DNA of 64,000 nt from Neckera pumila (GCA_963969595.1 OZ018417.1:18478501-18542500), one strand, 5' to 3'. Numbered from the stretch's first letter, positions 37,985 to 49,468 are shown. Translations and numbers: made by a program. The notes: generated by a model from the sequence alone, not told the origin.

Positions 37985-38111
37985 AAATATATGCAGATTA
38001 GAGTTAATTGTAAAGTGAACCACAGTTATCTTGTAGAAGGGGTGTCAAAGGAAGATTTAACTGAGAAGAGTTCAAAAGAAACACAACACCAAACTCCATT
38101 AGACAAAGTTT

Positions 38112-38980
38112 GGGTGCTTCAAGGAGTTTCGTCTTGTGTTTTTTTCGAACTCTTGTTTGAGGTCCTTCATTGCACACACTTTACGATTAATTCTGTTGTA
38201 TTTGAAGTTGAAAGTGGCTTCTAGCTGAAAAATGATATCGTGGAGATTTTGTTAACATTATAGTGTTTTGCACTATAGTATATCCCAATGGTGTAATTTT
38301 GAGAATTTTTAAAGCTATTTTGTACCTGTTATGAATTTTCTTCAATTTTGTCTTCAAAAATTCATAGTAATTTCTAATTTTCATTCACATAGTGGCAAAA
38401 ATGGAGGATACAAAGTGAAGGATTTCAAATCTTGGCTATAAGCGATGATCTTAGCGATTGTAGTTTCAAGATTAATGTGTTGTTTTCACAAATTTGGATT
38501 GTAATTCAAAACCATTTTAAATAAGAACGTCAATTTTTTTAACCTTTATTGCTATATTACTTTTTGAATCTTTGCATGTTTTTGTTTTATAATCATCTTT
38601 GTACGAATAAATTATTTACCTTGATTCCATCAAATTGGAGAGAGTGTGAAAAAATATCAAACACTTTGACACTGTAGATTGCAAGATAAAAGTATTCAAA
38701 GTGAAGAAATCATGATTTGGGGCATCTTAGCAAATTAGTCTATGAGACTTTAAATCTTCTTAACTTAAAAATTTTGCACTATAGATTTGAATTAAAAAAA
38801 AAATTATCACAAAGAGTTGAGTTATGAGTATGGAAAAATGTAATTTTTAATTTTAAATACTTTTTAAAATTTATTAAATAGAAAAAAATTTGTAATAGAG
38901 GAAAAATTTAAATCATTAATAACCTTAGATTGGGATTAAAATACACTAATACCAATGTGAGATTGTTTTAACAATCAAAG
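38112..38980. other. Repeat-derived AT-rich DNA
   Basis: Contains diverged family-B words (for example 'gtagattgcaagataaaagtattcaaagtgaag' at 38674-38706), so an old TTAA element probably lies here, but its limits cannot be set. Confidence 0.4.
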
Positions 38981-38984
38981 TTAA

Positions 38985-39422
38985 CCCCCTTGGAACTTTT
39001 TGTTTTGAATAAAGGTGAAAATTGAACTCAAAAACAAGTTCTATATACGCTTTTTTTTTCAAATTGATGCTTTGATTGCCCACAAAACAAGATGTTCTTT
39101 AACTTTTGCATTGCAAATCGAAATGGAATGGATCAAAGCTTCCTATATAGACAAAAATATAATCTATGATAATTAAAATTTTAAAATTTTAATTTCTAGT
39201 TTTTGTGAATTTTTTTTTGCCCACTAAGTTTAGTTCTAGACTTATTATAATATAACTTTTGTCCCTAGATACCAATTAAACAAAAAATATATATATTTCT
39301 AGGAAGCTCATTAATATTCCTATTTTGTGAGAAAGTTTCAAAATAATTCACCCAAAATTGAGCTCATCAAAGCTTATCCAAAATCCATGTTGTCCCTTGA
39401 AGGGACAGCGGGACTTTATTGG
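38985..39422. mobile_element. Possible TTAA element, family B-like
   Basis: TTAA (38981-38984) followed by CCCCCTTGGAAC, and a right end ...GGACTTTATTGG followed by TTAA (39423-39426). The interior shares 'cttttgcattgcaaatcgaaatggaat' and 'caaagcttcctatatagac' with other family-B copies. The terminal repeats match poorly, so it may instead be the right half of a longer element beginning before 38700. Confidence 0.45.
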
Positions 39423-39442
39423 TTAACAATTTACCTACTCTT

Positions 39443-39690
39443 TGGAACTTAAGATAGTCTACTTGTAAGGTGACCTTTTGAAAGCTGATTGCATTTGAAG
39501 GGAAGCTAAACTCCTTAAAACAGTTTTTAGTAAATTCTTGGAGGAAGAAAATGAAATTGACCCCTGATACAAGTCGTTTCGTATTTTTTGGACCTTTGTG
39601 GAATTCGTTACGAAGTTAAAGCAAAACGTACCTCTGTGTTGGTGGTCGCTTTTAGGACAGGGTCCTGCTTTTAGAGCACCCTACTTTAGA
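39443..39690 (-). repeat. Family D dispersed repeat (inverted copy)
   Basis: Read on the minus strand this shares 'aacttcgtaacgaattccacaaaggtcc' and 'aaggagtttagcttccct' with copies at 44930-45125 and 50280-50560 and with the right half of 57198-58081. Non-coding. Confidence 0.6.
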
Positions 39691-39821
39691 TACAGGAGTC
39701 TTCTCCAGAAAGCCATAATATTCGGTAACTCAACAACTATGCCTTAGAATCAAACTTTACTGAATTAAGAATGCTGCACACAGATATTTGTCTGAGGTAG
39801 GCCTACACAAAACTTTATAAA

Positions 39822-39984
39822 CTACATAACATTCATTAGCTCTACAGTGATGGTGTGATATATTCCACACCCCAACAGTGTTTCATCAGTAGTTATTGAT
39901 GAATTAGACAGGTGGAGGGTGTAGAGGCACACCATCACTGTAGAACCAAGGCAACATCAACACAAGCTACTGAATGTTATGTAG
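39822..39984. ncRNA. MicroRNA-precursor-like hairpin (candidate)
   Basis: The 5' arm (39822-39857) and 3' arm (39928-39984) pair as two perfect or near-perfect blocks, a 19-bp block with one mismatch and a 17-bp block (39841-39857 with 39928-39944), separated by an 18- to 21-nt bulge in the 3' arm; the tip holds a further small stem. Surrounding DNA is non-coding. The bulge is large for a microRNA gene, so a degraded foldback transposon is an equal alternative. Confidence 0.35.
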
Positions 39985-41777
39985 GACATTCATCGACCCA
40001 AGTTTCCAGATGATGTAACAAATTGTAGGACTTTTATGAATTTTATATTAGCTTCTGATGTCTGTGAATGGGTTGGATTGCCAATCCATGTTTCACAATA
40101 TCCATCAATGGCTCCTGAGAGTAGAGACCCTTACCGACGAACGATTTTCATTTCAAAAAATCCTGAATAGTAGACCCGGAATGGTTCGCTTCTGTACTTG
40201 AATGACACACTGACTCGTTCAAGACGGACACGCTTCCCCCATGTTGGGATTAGTGCAACAACAGTTTTTTATTACCGACAGTCGTACACTGCTTTATTTT
40301 ATGCTTGTTTCCTATGATTTTGGATCAAATCATAGGACTTTGCTTCTTCGTCCCTCCTGTGCTAAAGCTTCTATTTAAAAATTTAATAGTTGCGACACTG
40401 ACACTGATACTTTCAATTGGTGCTTTATCTTTCTACCCAGTCAGAATTATATGGTAACCAATGATGAATGAAAACATCTTCCCAAGGATAGTATGGGCCT
40501 CCACTTCTCCTCCAGTATCTAAGGTATGGCCCTTTACGGGGAACCTGGACGTAGGTGTGGGACAGCTCCTTGAATTTATGATAAAAAATAGGAAACTTGC
40601 AGGTTAAGCTTTACTTCTCAAAATATAAAATGAAATAGGAATACCAAAAGAAGCAGCCTCGGAACATAAAAACATTCCTCTTGGTTTTGATAGATTTTAA
40701 ACTGGCCAGCTTATTAAGTTAGCTTTTATTGTTCGTGAAGTTTCATCTTGGTCTATATTATTGGTTATCTTGTGTCATGTTTTGTATGTCTTGCCATTGA
40801 GACTGACCTCACCTATGCTGTGATTGTCACAGTCATTGCTAGCTCGACTTGCTGTTACCTGATTGAAATGGTTCATTTTTGTTGGGGCAGGGTGTCAGAA
40901 TGGCCATCACATGAAACCAAGTGAGGGCCATGGCCTGTGACAGCCGTGGCCCCAGTTCTGAAGCTTTTCTCTCTATGGGGCGACCCAGACAGAGGTGGAA
41001 AGGAGATGGAACAAAAAAAAAAGCAAAAAAAATTGAGAATGAAGCTCACATCAGTTTGAAGAAAATGTGAGCAGACGGATGAATGTGCTTGCAGGATGTG
41101 AAATACCACTTGCAAGCAGAGCTTGGGCATGAATCTGACATGTGCATGTGAACGACACTGGCTAAAAGGGTGAACTATACAGTGCTCATGGTGAACTTTT
41201 GCAACTAACTTAGAGCTACCTCCTTGGGGTATTTTCAGTCCGTTTAATGTATTTGGGAGGACTCTATACTATCCAAACAGTAGCACTTTCAAACGGGTAA
41301 AAATGCTACGCCTTGATAATTTCGTGAGGTATGTGTTATTGGGGTTGCCCTGGTTTTGCAAACTTGTCTTGGATTTTGTGTCAGTGGTGCATTCTGCTGG
41401 TTAGAAGAGGAGTGCCAGTCTTGCAAACAATCCTGCTTCACTTGTAAGTTATGTAGAAAGACTGAGAAGACTGTCATCTTCGATCTTTAGGAGTGGTCTC
41501 TTTAGTGTGAGGGCAACCTAACTTAGATCAGGCACTGAACTATAGGACTGGTTGTTTCTATGTACTATGGAGTTTTCGAAAGTGGACTGTTTTATTGTAT
41601 TAAGTCAGATGCGAAATCTGAAAAGACTTTGAAATGTCCGATATTGAGTACTTTTGACAAGTAAAGATAAGCCTTTGTAAGCCTTTGTCTGAGCGTGGAG
41701 AAGAGTGCAGTTGTTTCTGTGATCGATGCCACCCTTTACGTTACTTTTGATTGCCAGCAATTCACCTTCTGATTGTC
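39985..41777. other. Non-coding DNA of intermediate GC
   Basis: Less AT-rich than the spacers around it, but no frame looks coding on either strand. It could hold a non-coding transcript. No RNA family recognised. Confidence 0.4.
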
Positions 41778-41984
41778 CAATAAACTATGCTCAACAACGA
41801 AAGTGTCTGATGAATCAGTGGGTGTCCCGTACCTTAGTGCATTACCATTTGTTCGTGATAATGCAGATATTTTTAAAGTTCTCTAATGATGTCTGCATTG
41901 CATTCCAAGAACAAATGGTAACGTACTAAGGTACGGGAACACCTTGACTTGTCAGACACTTTCGTTGTTGAGTATAGTTTATTG
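41778..41984. repeat. About 100-bp inverted repeat (foldback hairpin)
   Basis: Arms 41778-41870 and 41893-41984 are inverted copies at roughly 85-90% identity by eye, separated by about 20 bp. Words such as 'caacaacgaaagtgtctga' and 'cccgtaccttag' occur on both arms. It could be a small foldback MITE or a young microRNA/siRNA hairpin locus. No clear target duplication. Confidence 0.75.
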
Positions 41985-42585
41985 TATAAGATTAGCCATG
42001 TTTTTATATGTTTTTTTTGTTGGTGATGAAAGAATATTTTGAATGCATGGACTCCAAAAGATTTATTTGGACTTTGTATGTAAGAATTATAAAGGCCAAA
42101 AAAGAGGATCTCTAACTCAATAGGGGTTGATGCAATATCTGTTCACTTAAGATTCCAAGAATGACTCCATATGTGAAAATCTTATTGGTAGACATGCACT
42201 AAAAGGAAAAGGTGTTTTGACAACATTCTTGTTGGCACTTTTTTATACATAAGTAGAAGGTACATCAAGTTGCAACAATAGTATTTACATATTTTCAAAA
42301 GTGACAAAAGATTAGAGGTCAACTTAGTCTACTTGACACCAAGTACAATGAAACGATTTCATTGTTTGAAAAAAAAGACCTAGTCTAATGAGCACTCAAT
42401 AGGACCCCTCCAATGAACTAAAAAGCTTATACTTCTAGCTAAGCAATTGTCCTTGATTCAAGAATATAACTTAGCATTATATCCTATAATATTTTGAGGC
42501 TCTTGAAGGTATTCTAGTCCACATCCCAACAAACTTGGATAGTCTATTTTTGTGCACAAAGTGTACAAGCTTTGGTCGAGTGTCC
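41985..42585. other. Intergenic spacer
   Basis: AT-rich; nothing recognised. Confidence 0.5.
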
Positions 42586-42589
42586 TTAA

Positions 42590-42819
42590 CCCTAGAAGGA
42601 TGTTGCAAACTAGAGTGGTCTAATGGATGATAGAGAATCTTTCTATCTAAGATAGAAAATTTGTGTGTTCATCTTTGAAAATTTGTGCAAAAAGAGGAGG
42701 TCTTGCACAATAGTTTGATTGACCTCCACTGAGTGCTTTGGTTTATTTTTTTCAGTAGATGATTCACACTATACCAAAAAGGATGATTTCCACAGTGACC
42801 AGCTCGTCCTTTTACACGA
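42590..42819. mobile_element. TTAA element, family C, piggyBac-like end
   Basis: 230 bp between TTAA 42586-42589 and TTAA 42820-42823. The left end is CCCTAGAAGGATGTTGC, differing from the classical piggyBac terminus (CCCTAGAAAGAT...) by about one base over the first dozen. The right end, inverted, is TCGTGTAAAAGGACG. The body is shared with the other family C copies. Non-coding, so it would depend on a transposase elsewhere. Confidence 0.8.
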
Positions 42820-43009
42820 TTAAGTTAAACTGCCCCCCCAAACTGTCCCCTGTAGAACCATCCTTCAACCTATGGTATTCTATTTTTTAATAACTATTGA
42901 TTGTGAACAGATGCAAACACCACCTCCTTAGTTTGACCTTTTACTAAAGGTTTTGATGCAAGTGCACATTGCTTTACGTCTCCGATGACACAATTATCCA
43001 ATAGTCTAA

Positions 43010-43457
43010 GAGCATCCCCACTCCAGAGATGGCCAAATGGCACGGCGAGGGAGAATTTGGAGTGTGATTTGACCAAGCCCGGCCCATGTGCCCCACGGCA
43101 ACACGGGCTACAAACACGGGATTCCGGGTTTACACGGCCCCCAAGTGCCACCTCATAAATGCCTATTCGAGAAAGACATTCATTAATGAAAAGGTCTCTC
43201 AAAACTTGGGAAATTAATGAAAAGGTCTCTCAAAACTTGGGAAATTAATGAAAAGGTCTCTCAAAACTTGGGAAATTAATGAAAAGGTCTCTCGAAACTT
43301 GGGAATAAAGATAATACAACTCATACCGAGCCGCAAGCATGGCTCTTCATTTGGCTTGGTGCTCTTCAAGTTTGACCGTGCCCGTGCGTGCCGTGGGGCA
43401 CTCATTATGGCCGGGCACGGCCATTTGCCCAGTTTGAGCCCTGGAGTGGGGATGCTC
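43010..43457. mobile_element. Tourist-like MITE (PIF/Harbinger type)
   Basis: Ends GAGCATCCCCACTCCAG and CTGGAGTGGGGATGCTC are perfect 17-bp inverted repeats flanked by the 3-bp duplication TAA (43007-43009 and 43458-43460), as expected for PIF/Harbinger MITEs. The interior is GC-rich at both ends, with further inverted GGCCATTTG/CAAATGGCC words, and contains the 30-bp tandem repeat listed separately. Short frames inside are not genes. Confidence 0.88.
43184..43303. repeat. 30-bp tandem repeat, about 4 copies, inside the MITE
   Basis: Units contain 'aatgaaaaggtctctc' followed by 'aaaacttgggaaatt' and are almost identical, so the expansion is recent. The last unit has CGAAAC for CAAAAC. Confidence 0.9.
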
Positions 43458-43460
43458 TAA

Positions 43461-44191
43461 GTCAGCCGAAAGTGGGCCTCTGCAAAGTCGGTGGCTTTGT
43501 GCACCGCCCAACCCAACCCTAAACCCAAGAAACTGGAAACTCTGCACCACGGACCAACCTCAACCTGAAGCGTGGATGGCTTCGACTTCTTCAATCTCCT
43601 TGTTTTAAGTTGCAGCACCCATCAGGCTCATCAGCCTGCTTCAGACCCACCCTTCAACTTCCTTGGAGACCAGGGACATTTCCAAGGAGCTCCATCTTGT
43701 TTTGAGTGATAGTTACAGTGAGCAGACAAGCTGTATGTACAGTACCACCCTCACTGCCTGGTCAGGAGCTTCTCGCACTTAATTTGAGCTTCATTTGTTC
43801 CAGCCCCGTTTGCTAACGAGGAACTGTTCACGTACACAATGTGTAGGTCTCACATGATATCAGTTTTTAGGTGGCTGTTTGAGATTCCTGACCCTGCACA
43901 GAAACACGATTCGAATCCTGCTGCTGAGAGTTTTTTGCGTGCAGGGAATGAGGACCAAGCCAACCCTGGCGCTCACATGTTGTCGCGCATATGAAATTGC
44001 TGATGGTTGGCCACGTACAACTACAGCTCTTGCAAGCTTCAAGACAGTCAGTGCAGTGCTCGATCATCACTGACATGTTTGAAATGGACAGTTGGTACTA
44101 ATTGGAAATTGTGTTAGGGTAAATTCAAACCATGGTTGAATGAAAGCAACCACAATAGAGAGATAGCTAGCATAGTTAATTACTCAGACTT
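43461..44191. other. Non-coding DNA of intermediate GC
   Basis: No coding frame convinces. A GATTCGAATCC word at 43908-43918 resembles a tRNA B box but has no cloverleaf around it. Confidence 0.4.
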
Positions 44192-44294
44192 TGTGTGAAA
44201 CTCATTCAAGCTCAAACTTCCTTGGCATGTTTTTTTTTGACATGCTAGCTTTGAAAGCACAAGCAGCAGAAAAGCTTGGAATGAGTTTCACACA
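44192..44294 (+). ncRNA. MicroRNA-precursor-like hairpin (candidate)
   Basis: 44192-44212 pairs with 44273-44294 over about 21 bp with a single one-base bulge, and a 60-nt loop with a weak inner stem (CTTGGCATG with CATGCTAG) lies between. A lone duplex of exactly microRNA size, with a diverged loop, is what a conserved microRNA gene looks like. I do not recognise the sequence as a known microRNA, and neither strand codes for a known protein. Confidence 0.4.
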
Positions 44295-44929
44295 ATTATA
44301 TGACCAAGTTGTTTTCCCAAACTCCTGCTCAAATTCAGGGAGTGCTAGCAAAGTAGCTCATGCATTTTCAGTATCACATCACATACTGAAGAAATTGTAG
44401 CTGCCTGTTGGCAGTGTTTAGAAGCCAGCTTAGCTGAGTGTGCCTCAAAGTAATTAATAGAAATTACAAGGTTCAATCCTCTCTCAGTTGCCTTGAGCAA
44501 GAGATTTGGTGTTATTATTCATTTTACTATGCTATGAAATTACTCCATGCATCTGCTTCTGAATATAAACTCAAAGCAAAGCCAAAGTGGGTGATAAATC
44601 TATTAAATTTCATGTACTTTATGGCTTGATCTTTGCTCCAGACAACATGATATGACTCACAGCTTCTCTTCCTCCATTACCTGAATTTGTTATTTGTTAG
44701 TTGTCTAAGTTGATCAATACCTGTGCAAATCTTGAGCAAACCCACTGTCTGTTATGATGCAGAAACTGCGCTTCAAGAAGTTCTGCAATTGACGGAACTC
44801 TAAGGTCATACTTAGGTTCATAAAGCACTCGGGCTCTAAAAGTGTCTTCTAATGCAGAGGTACAATTCACTCTTTCATTGCACCAACAGTGTATAAATAG
44901 TGTACATTTCAAGAGGTGGACGACTTGTG
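44295..44929. other. Intergenic spacer
   Basis: Nothing recognised; short frames lack domain signatures. Confidence 0.45.
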
Positions 44930-45125
44930 TGACCACTGCTTTTCAACTTCAAAAATTTTGTAACTAATTTCACAAAGCTCCAATGAGTATGAAATGACTT
45001 GAATTAAATGCCAATTCCATTTGTCTTTCAAGGAAAATTTACAAAGAAATATTTCAAGAAGCCTAACCTCCCCAAGTTAATTATTGCCCCTAAAATGGGC
45101 ACTTTGTGGACCTCCTACCTTATTG
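44930..45125 (+). repeat. Family D dispersed repeat
   Basis: Shares 'ttgtaactaatttcacaaagctcc', 'gatgccaattccatt'-like and 'ctccccaa' blocks with 50280-50560 and 57570-57770. Non-coding. Confidence 0.6.
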
Positions 45126-46145
45126 TACAGCTTCCTCTTTACCTTCTCAAGCCAATGAAATGGAGAAGAAAAGTACACTTCCACTTTCCAATCCATTAGC
45201 TTGAATCTTTGGGGACCAAGGACCGTAGTCCAAATTTCCAAAATTGTGAAGATGTATTATAAAATAGAACTTAGAAGAAGAATATAATCATGACTCTTAA
45301 ACAAAAGTTGTATATGGATTAAAAAGTCTTCAAAAATCTCCTCCATCATGCATGGTCCAATTTCACACACACCGAGGTGCAATGAAATCCAACTTGTATG
45401 ATGAAAGAGAAATTGAGTACTACCCACTTGCTCAAATAGTAAAGCTTAATATTATGCGCACAAGTCAAAATATTCCCTTGCCACTACACCAAGGGACCTA
45501 CCTTGACGTTCACAGGAAGGAAGAAACTGCACCTTTTCAGTCACATTTCAAGGAAGAATTCTTGGAAATCAAAGTTGGATCAGCTAAGGTTGTACTGATA
45601 TTGTGGCTACCGAAATTGCAAGAATACTCTGCAAAATGGATTAGAATCGACACCCTCTGCCCAATTCTTGGAGATATCCTACTGTAAGGAAACCAAAAAA
45701 ATGACAAAAGAAAAAAGGACCAAAAAATTATTAGTCTTCTCCATGGAGGTACACCTGTCGACATGCATTATATAGGTGACTGCATTATTTAGTGCAAAGG
45801 GCTTCATGATGGGGAATGACGGGCCTATGCAACCACAAAATAACTGAATATGTCATCTTGTGAATGGTGTGAGGTGACTAGGACCGTGAGAATCTGACGT
45901 GGAAATTAAAATTTGGCACCTGAAAATTGAATCAGATCTTCACGTACGGTATGCTACATAGAACTGCTTTAAGTTTAATTGATTCCCTCCATGCATCTGC
46001 AGTAAGTAAAAGTATGTAAGGCCCCATGCCAGCAAGTGATCCCTTCCTCCCTTCCTCCAGAATCTTGCATGTTGCATAGTCTAGCTTACTTGGTGAGCGA
46101 ATCGCATCTAAAATAATGTGTCCAAATACATAACATTGTTAATCC
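45126..46145. other. Intergenic spacer
   Basis: The longest frame (45352-45687, 111 codons, plus strand) has no recognisable domain and ordinary spacer composition; not annotated as a gene. Confidence 0.45.
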
Positions 46146-46149
46146 TTAA

Positions 46150-46371
46150 CCCATAAACAACGTTGCGTACATTTTGTGTGTGATGAATGATAGAGAATCC
46201 TTTTGTGTAGGACAGAAATGCAACTATTCATCCTCAAAATTTTGTTATAAAAAGGGGAGGTCTTCAACAGTAGTTTGACTTCCAATGAGTGCTTTTTGAT
46301 TTTTTAAAGCCAATGATTTCCATGGTAATAGAAGGCATGATTTTCATAGTCACTAGTCCATCCTTTAAGGG
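46150..46371. mobile_element. TTAA element, family C (left member of a tail-to-tail pair)
   Basis: 222 bp between TTAA 46146-46149 and TTAA 46372-46375. Right end inverted: CCCTTAAAGGATGGAC. Left end CCCATAAACAACG. Same body as 42590-42819. Confidence 0.8.
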
Positions 46372-46375
46372 TTAA

Positions 46376-46579
46376 AGTTTTGACTGATCATTGTGGAAAT
46401 CAACCTTTTGGAGTACCGTGTGAATTATTTGCTTAAAAAAACCAAGAGCAGTCAAACTATTGTGCAAGACCTTTCCTTTTCATAAGATATTCCAAGGATG
46501 AACATCTACACTTCTATCCTATATAGAAGAATTCTATATCATCCATCAAACACTTAATACTTGTGGCGTCCTTCTAGGA
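46376..46579. mobile_element. TTAA element, family C, inverted (right member of the pair)
   Basis: 204 bp in opposite orientation. Its head, read inverted, is TCCTAGAAGGACGCC next to TTAA 46580-46583; its tail abuts TTAA 46372-46375, which is also the right border of the previous copy. Two copies therefore share a single TTAA. Confidence 0.8.
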
Positions 46580-46583
46580 TTAA

Positions 46584-49464
46584 CCAACTTAAATCATTTA
46601 CTTTGAAGATTGGAATAACTTCTCCATGGATCTTTGGAAGTGAATCTTGTTTAATCTGTAGAGAGCCATTAGCTAGTTGGAAAGTTGCAATGCTAGTATC
46701 ATTGGCTGCTTGGGAAGTTGCAAAGAGTCATTGACAAATTGGGAAGTTGTAGTACTAGAAGCTCTCATTTTTGGAGGGAGCAAAAGGGAACTCCCCCAAT
46801 ACTGGTTAATTATGTTATGTAAGCAATTCAACATGGTTACCATTATTATATTGAAAAAGTTTTGTGGGACCTTGTTGGTAATCAAAAAGGGATTCTAATT
46901 TTTTTCAGAATGCAAATTTTTGAACATCGTATGAATAAACTACAAAATTTTAAAGTGCTAAAAATAAGTTGCAATCCTAGGCTCTCATAAATAAAGTTTG
47001 TACATTTTAGGCAAGAATTTGTATTCAATTCTTAATACCTTTATGTCAAGTGTTCAAATTTTGTACATTATTTAGATTTGAAAAATAAAGTCTTTCTAAA
47101 TAGTAACACAATTAGTTAGCTCTAGCTAAATAGCGTTCCCAAACAACAAGCAAATAGGATTCATATATGTTAAAGTGTATTTGTTATAAAGTTGAGATGG
47201 TAATTAACCCCTAAATGACTAAGCTATCTACTTTAGGTTTTTTGAAAACTTAAATAGGCTCAATTGACTTCATAATTTTAAACTTTTGCATAAGATTTAT
47301 AGGGTAGATGCTAATCATCATAATCTATTTATGAAGTTTTCTTCTACATCATTCCGATAAATATTGCAAAGTTAAAAAGGGTGATTGCATGAAAGACCGG
47401 TGCTGAAACATTGTCACAAACGTAGTGCCGAAGCTTCATTTTGCAATAACTTTAGAAGCATGACTCGAATGAATTTGAATTTTTTTATGGAGAGTCTTCT
47501 TATGAGTTTAATCATATTTCATATTTTTCAAAAAAATTTAAAAATCATTTTATATTTAAAAATCAATTAATCTAATTTGTTACGTTTTGAGTTTTAGGGT
47601 TTTTACTACGTAAGGAGTCTCCAAATTTAATGATTTGGGGCTGAAATTTCTATGGTCTATTTCCATAGTAGGAACTCATGTATCTACTAAGGGGCATTAT
47701 AAAATATTATATTTTATATCCTCTATGTCCATGCAAAGAGGGCTCCCTTGCGCATGCAATTTTGATCATTGAAGATGGTTTTAGGATCATTTTTTTGGTG
47801 AAGTCTCTTTACCATGAAGTCTTCTCAAATGGCGTTTTTCAGGGGTTTTTTTCAGTTACTTTTCCTATTTTTTACAAATTAAAATGTTAAAATATCTATT
47901 TTCTTGTGATTCTGCACTTTTCTAGTTCTCATGTTTAAAGATTTTTTTTTTGCTTTTTCTTCATAGGGCATCTTCTTCTTATAGGTGTATACATTTCTCA
48001 TGTTTTTTTTATATTTTTTTAAAAGTGTTTTTCTATTTTTATAGTACTCCCCCCAAAATGGCTGAAAACGACCAAAGTGGAACAAAAACGGAAGGTCATT
48101 CTTGCAACGACCCTAAAGAGGGATTTGATCTCAATGTCAAATTGGGCCATATAAAACATAGTATAAAAAAGATTAATTGTATTGTATTGTATGGATAGAT
48201 ATCTACACAAAAACATCAACTTTGAACTATCTAATTACAACTAATGAGGTGAAAATTATGAGGAGTTTTATTTTGTGGGCAATGAAGGAGAGAAAATATG
48301 AAAAATTATTTTTTAAATTTAAGTTTGAAAATTTTCAAAGAAAAAGAAAAGAAAAGATACCAATTGTTTAGGAGAACATCCTTACCATTAGAGTAAACAA
48401 TTCTCAATTCCTTGCAAAAGTTATTAGTGGTTTTGTTTTTTCTTTCATCAAGTATCACTTCCACTTTTATAATTTTTTTCAAGATGCCATATGAAAGATT
48501 TTTTTGGTTACTTTTTATTTTAAGTAATTTCAACCCATTTTCCTACATATTGACTAAAATGCACAATTTTATGGGACATGTAGGGTATTTTTTTTTAAAT
48601 GTTAAAAGACAAAACTTTCCCTTATTGAAGGGCTAGAAAAGCCTACATTTTGAAGTTTAGGCACATTGAACTTGCAATTGGTGGGAAAGTTCACTTGAAA
48701 ATTTTGAAAGGATGTACTTGAACAAGTTAACTAAAGGATCCTACATTTAAATTTGTTAAAAAAATGGTATAACTATAGTATGAGGCTTTATCCTAGATAA
48801 ACAACAATATTAATTTATTGAAGAATCGGACTCAACACATCTCCAGTCCAACCAAATCCTAACCGTGTTGTACAATGTGAATGCGGTTGTAAATAGGATT
48901 TGATAATTGGGATTTATAAACCAGAGTCAATGCCATAGTCTCTACTATCCAATAAAGATGAAGACTTTAGCTTTGCATTGGGAATGAGTGCTTTGAAATA
49001 CATTTGGGTCTCTCAACACATAACATTATATACCAATGTTGGGGGGGTCCTTTTTGCTCCCTACAACAGGGAGCCCCTAGCATTGAAGCACATAAAGTCA
49101 ACAGTGATATCTTTGCATCCAACCAATTGCAAAAATGAATCAGCAGCAAGACTGACATAACTTGGAAAGCAATACAACAGGCCGGCCAATGGTATCATGT
49201 ATATTATAACTAAATTCTGATCAAGGTATCCGAGGGGATTATCCCTCTTCTGACATGGAAGGAATCCCTTGGTTAGCAATGTTATGCATCAAAGAACTTT
49301 AGGACGTAACATGAGGGAAAGAGGAACGTAAAATAGCCACACAAAGTGCTTCAAAGTGACTTACAATTTGACTCTTGAGCTGGCGTAATCAATGAGCTTT
49401 GCAATGGTGCAGCAATGAGAGCCAGGACTCCCTGTCAAGGGAAAATACAACAGATGATTAGATG
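46584..49464. other. Gene-free AT-rich DNA with one solo TTAA end
   Basis: A lone terminus TTAA-CCCCTAAATGACTAAGC sits at 47204-47224; its partner was not found. A/T runs are frequent between 47900 and 48600. No coding or RNA gene recognised. Confidence 0.45.
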
Positions 49465-49468
49465 TTAA

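Noticed and set aside
42894..43202. 102-codon minus-strand frame
   Set aside because: It overlaps the left part of a Tourist-like MITE; its sequence follows the element's inverted repeats.
43905..43925. GATTCGAATCC, a possible tRNA B box
   Set aside because: No A box, acceptor stem or anticodon arm at the expected distance on either strand.
45352..45687. 111-codon reading frame on the plus strand
   Set aside because: No recognisable family or splice context; composition like the spacer.
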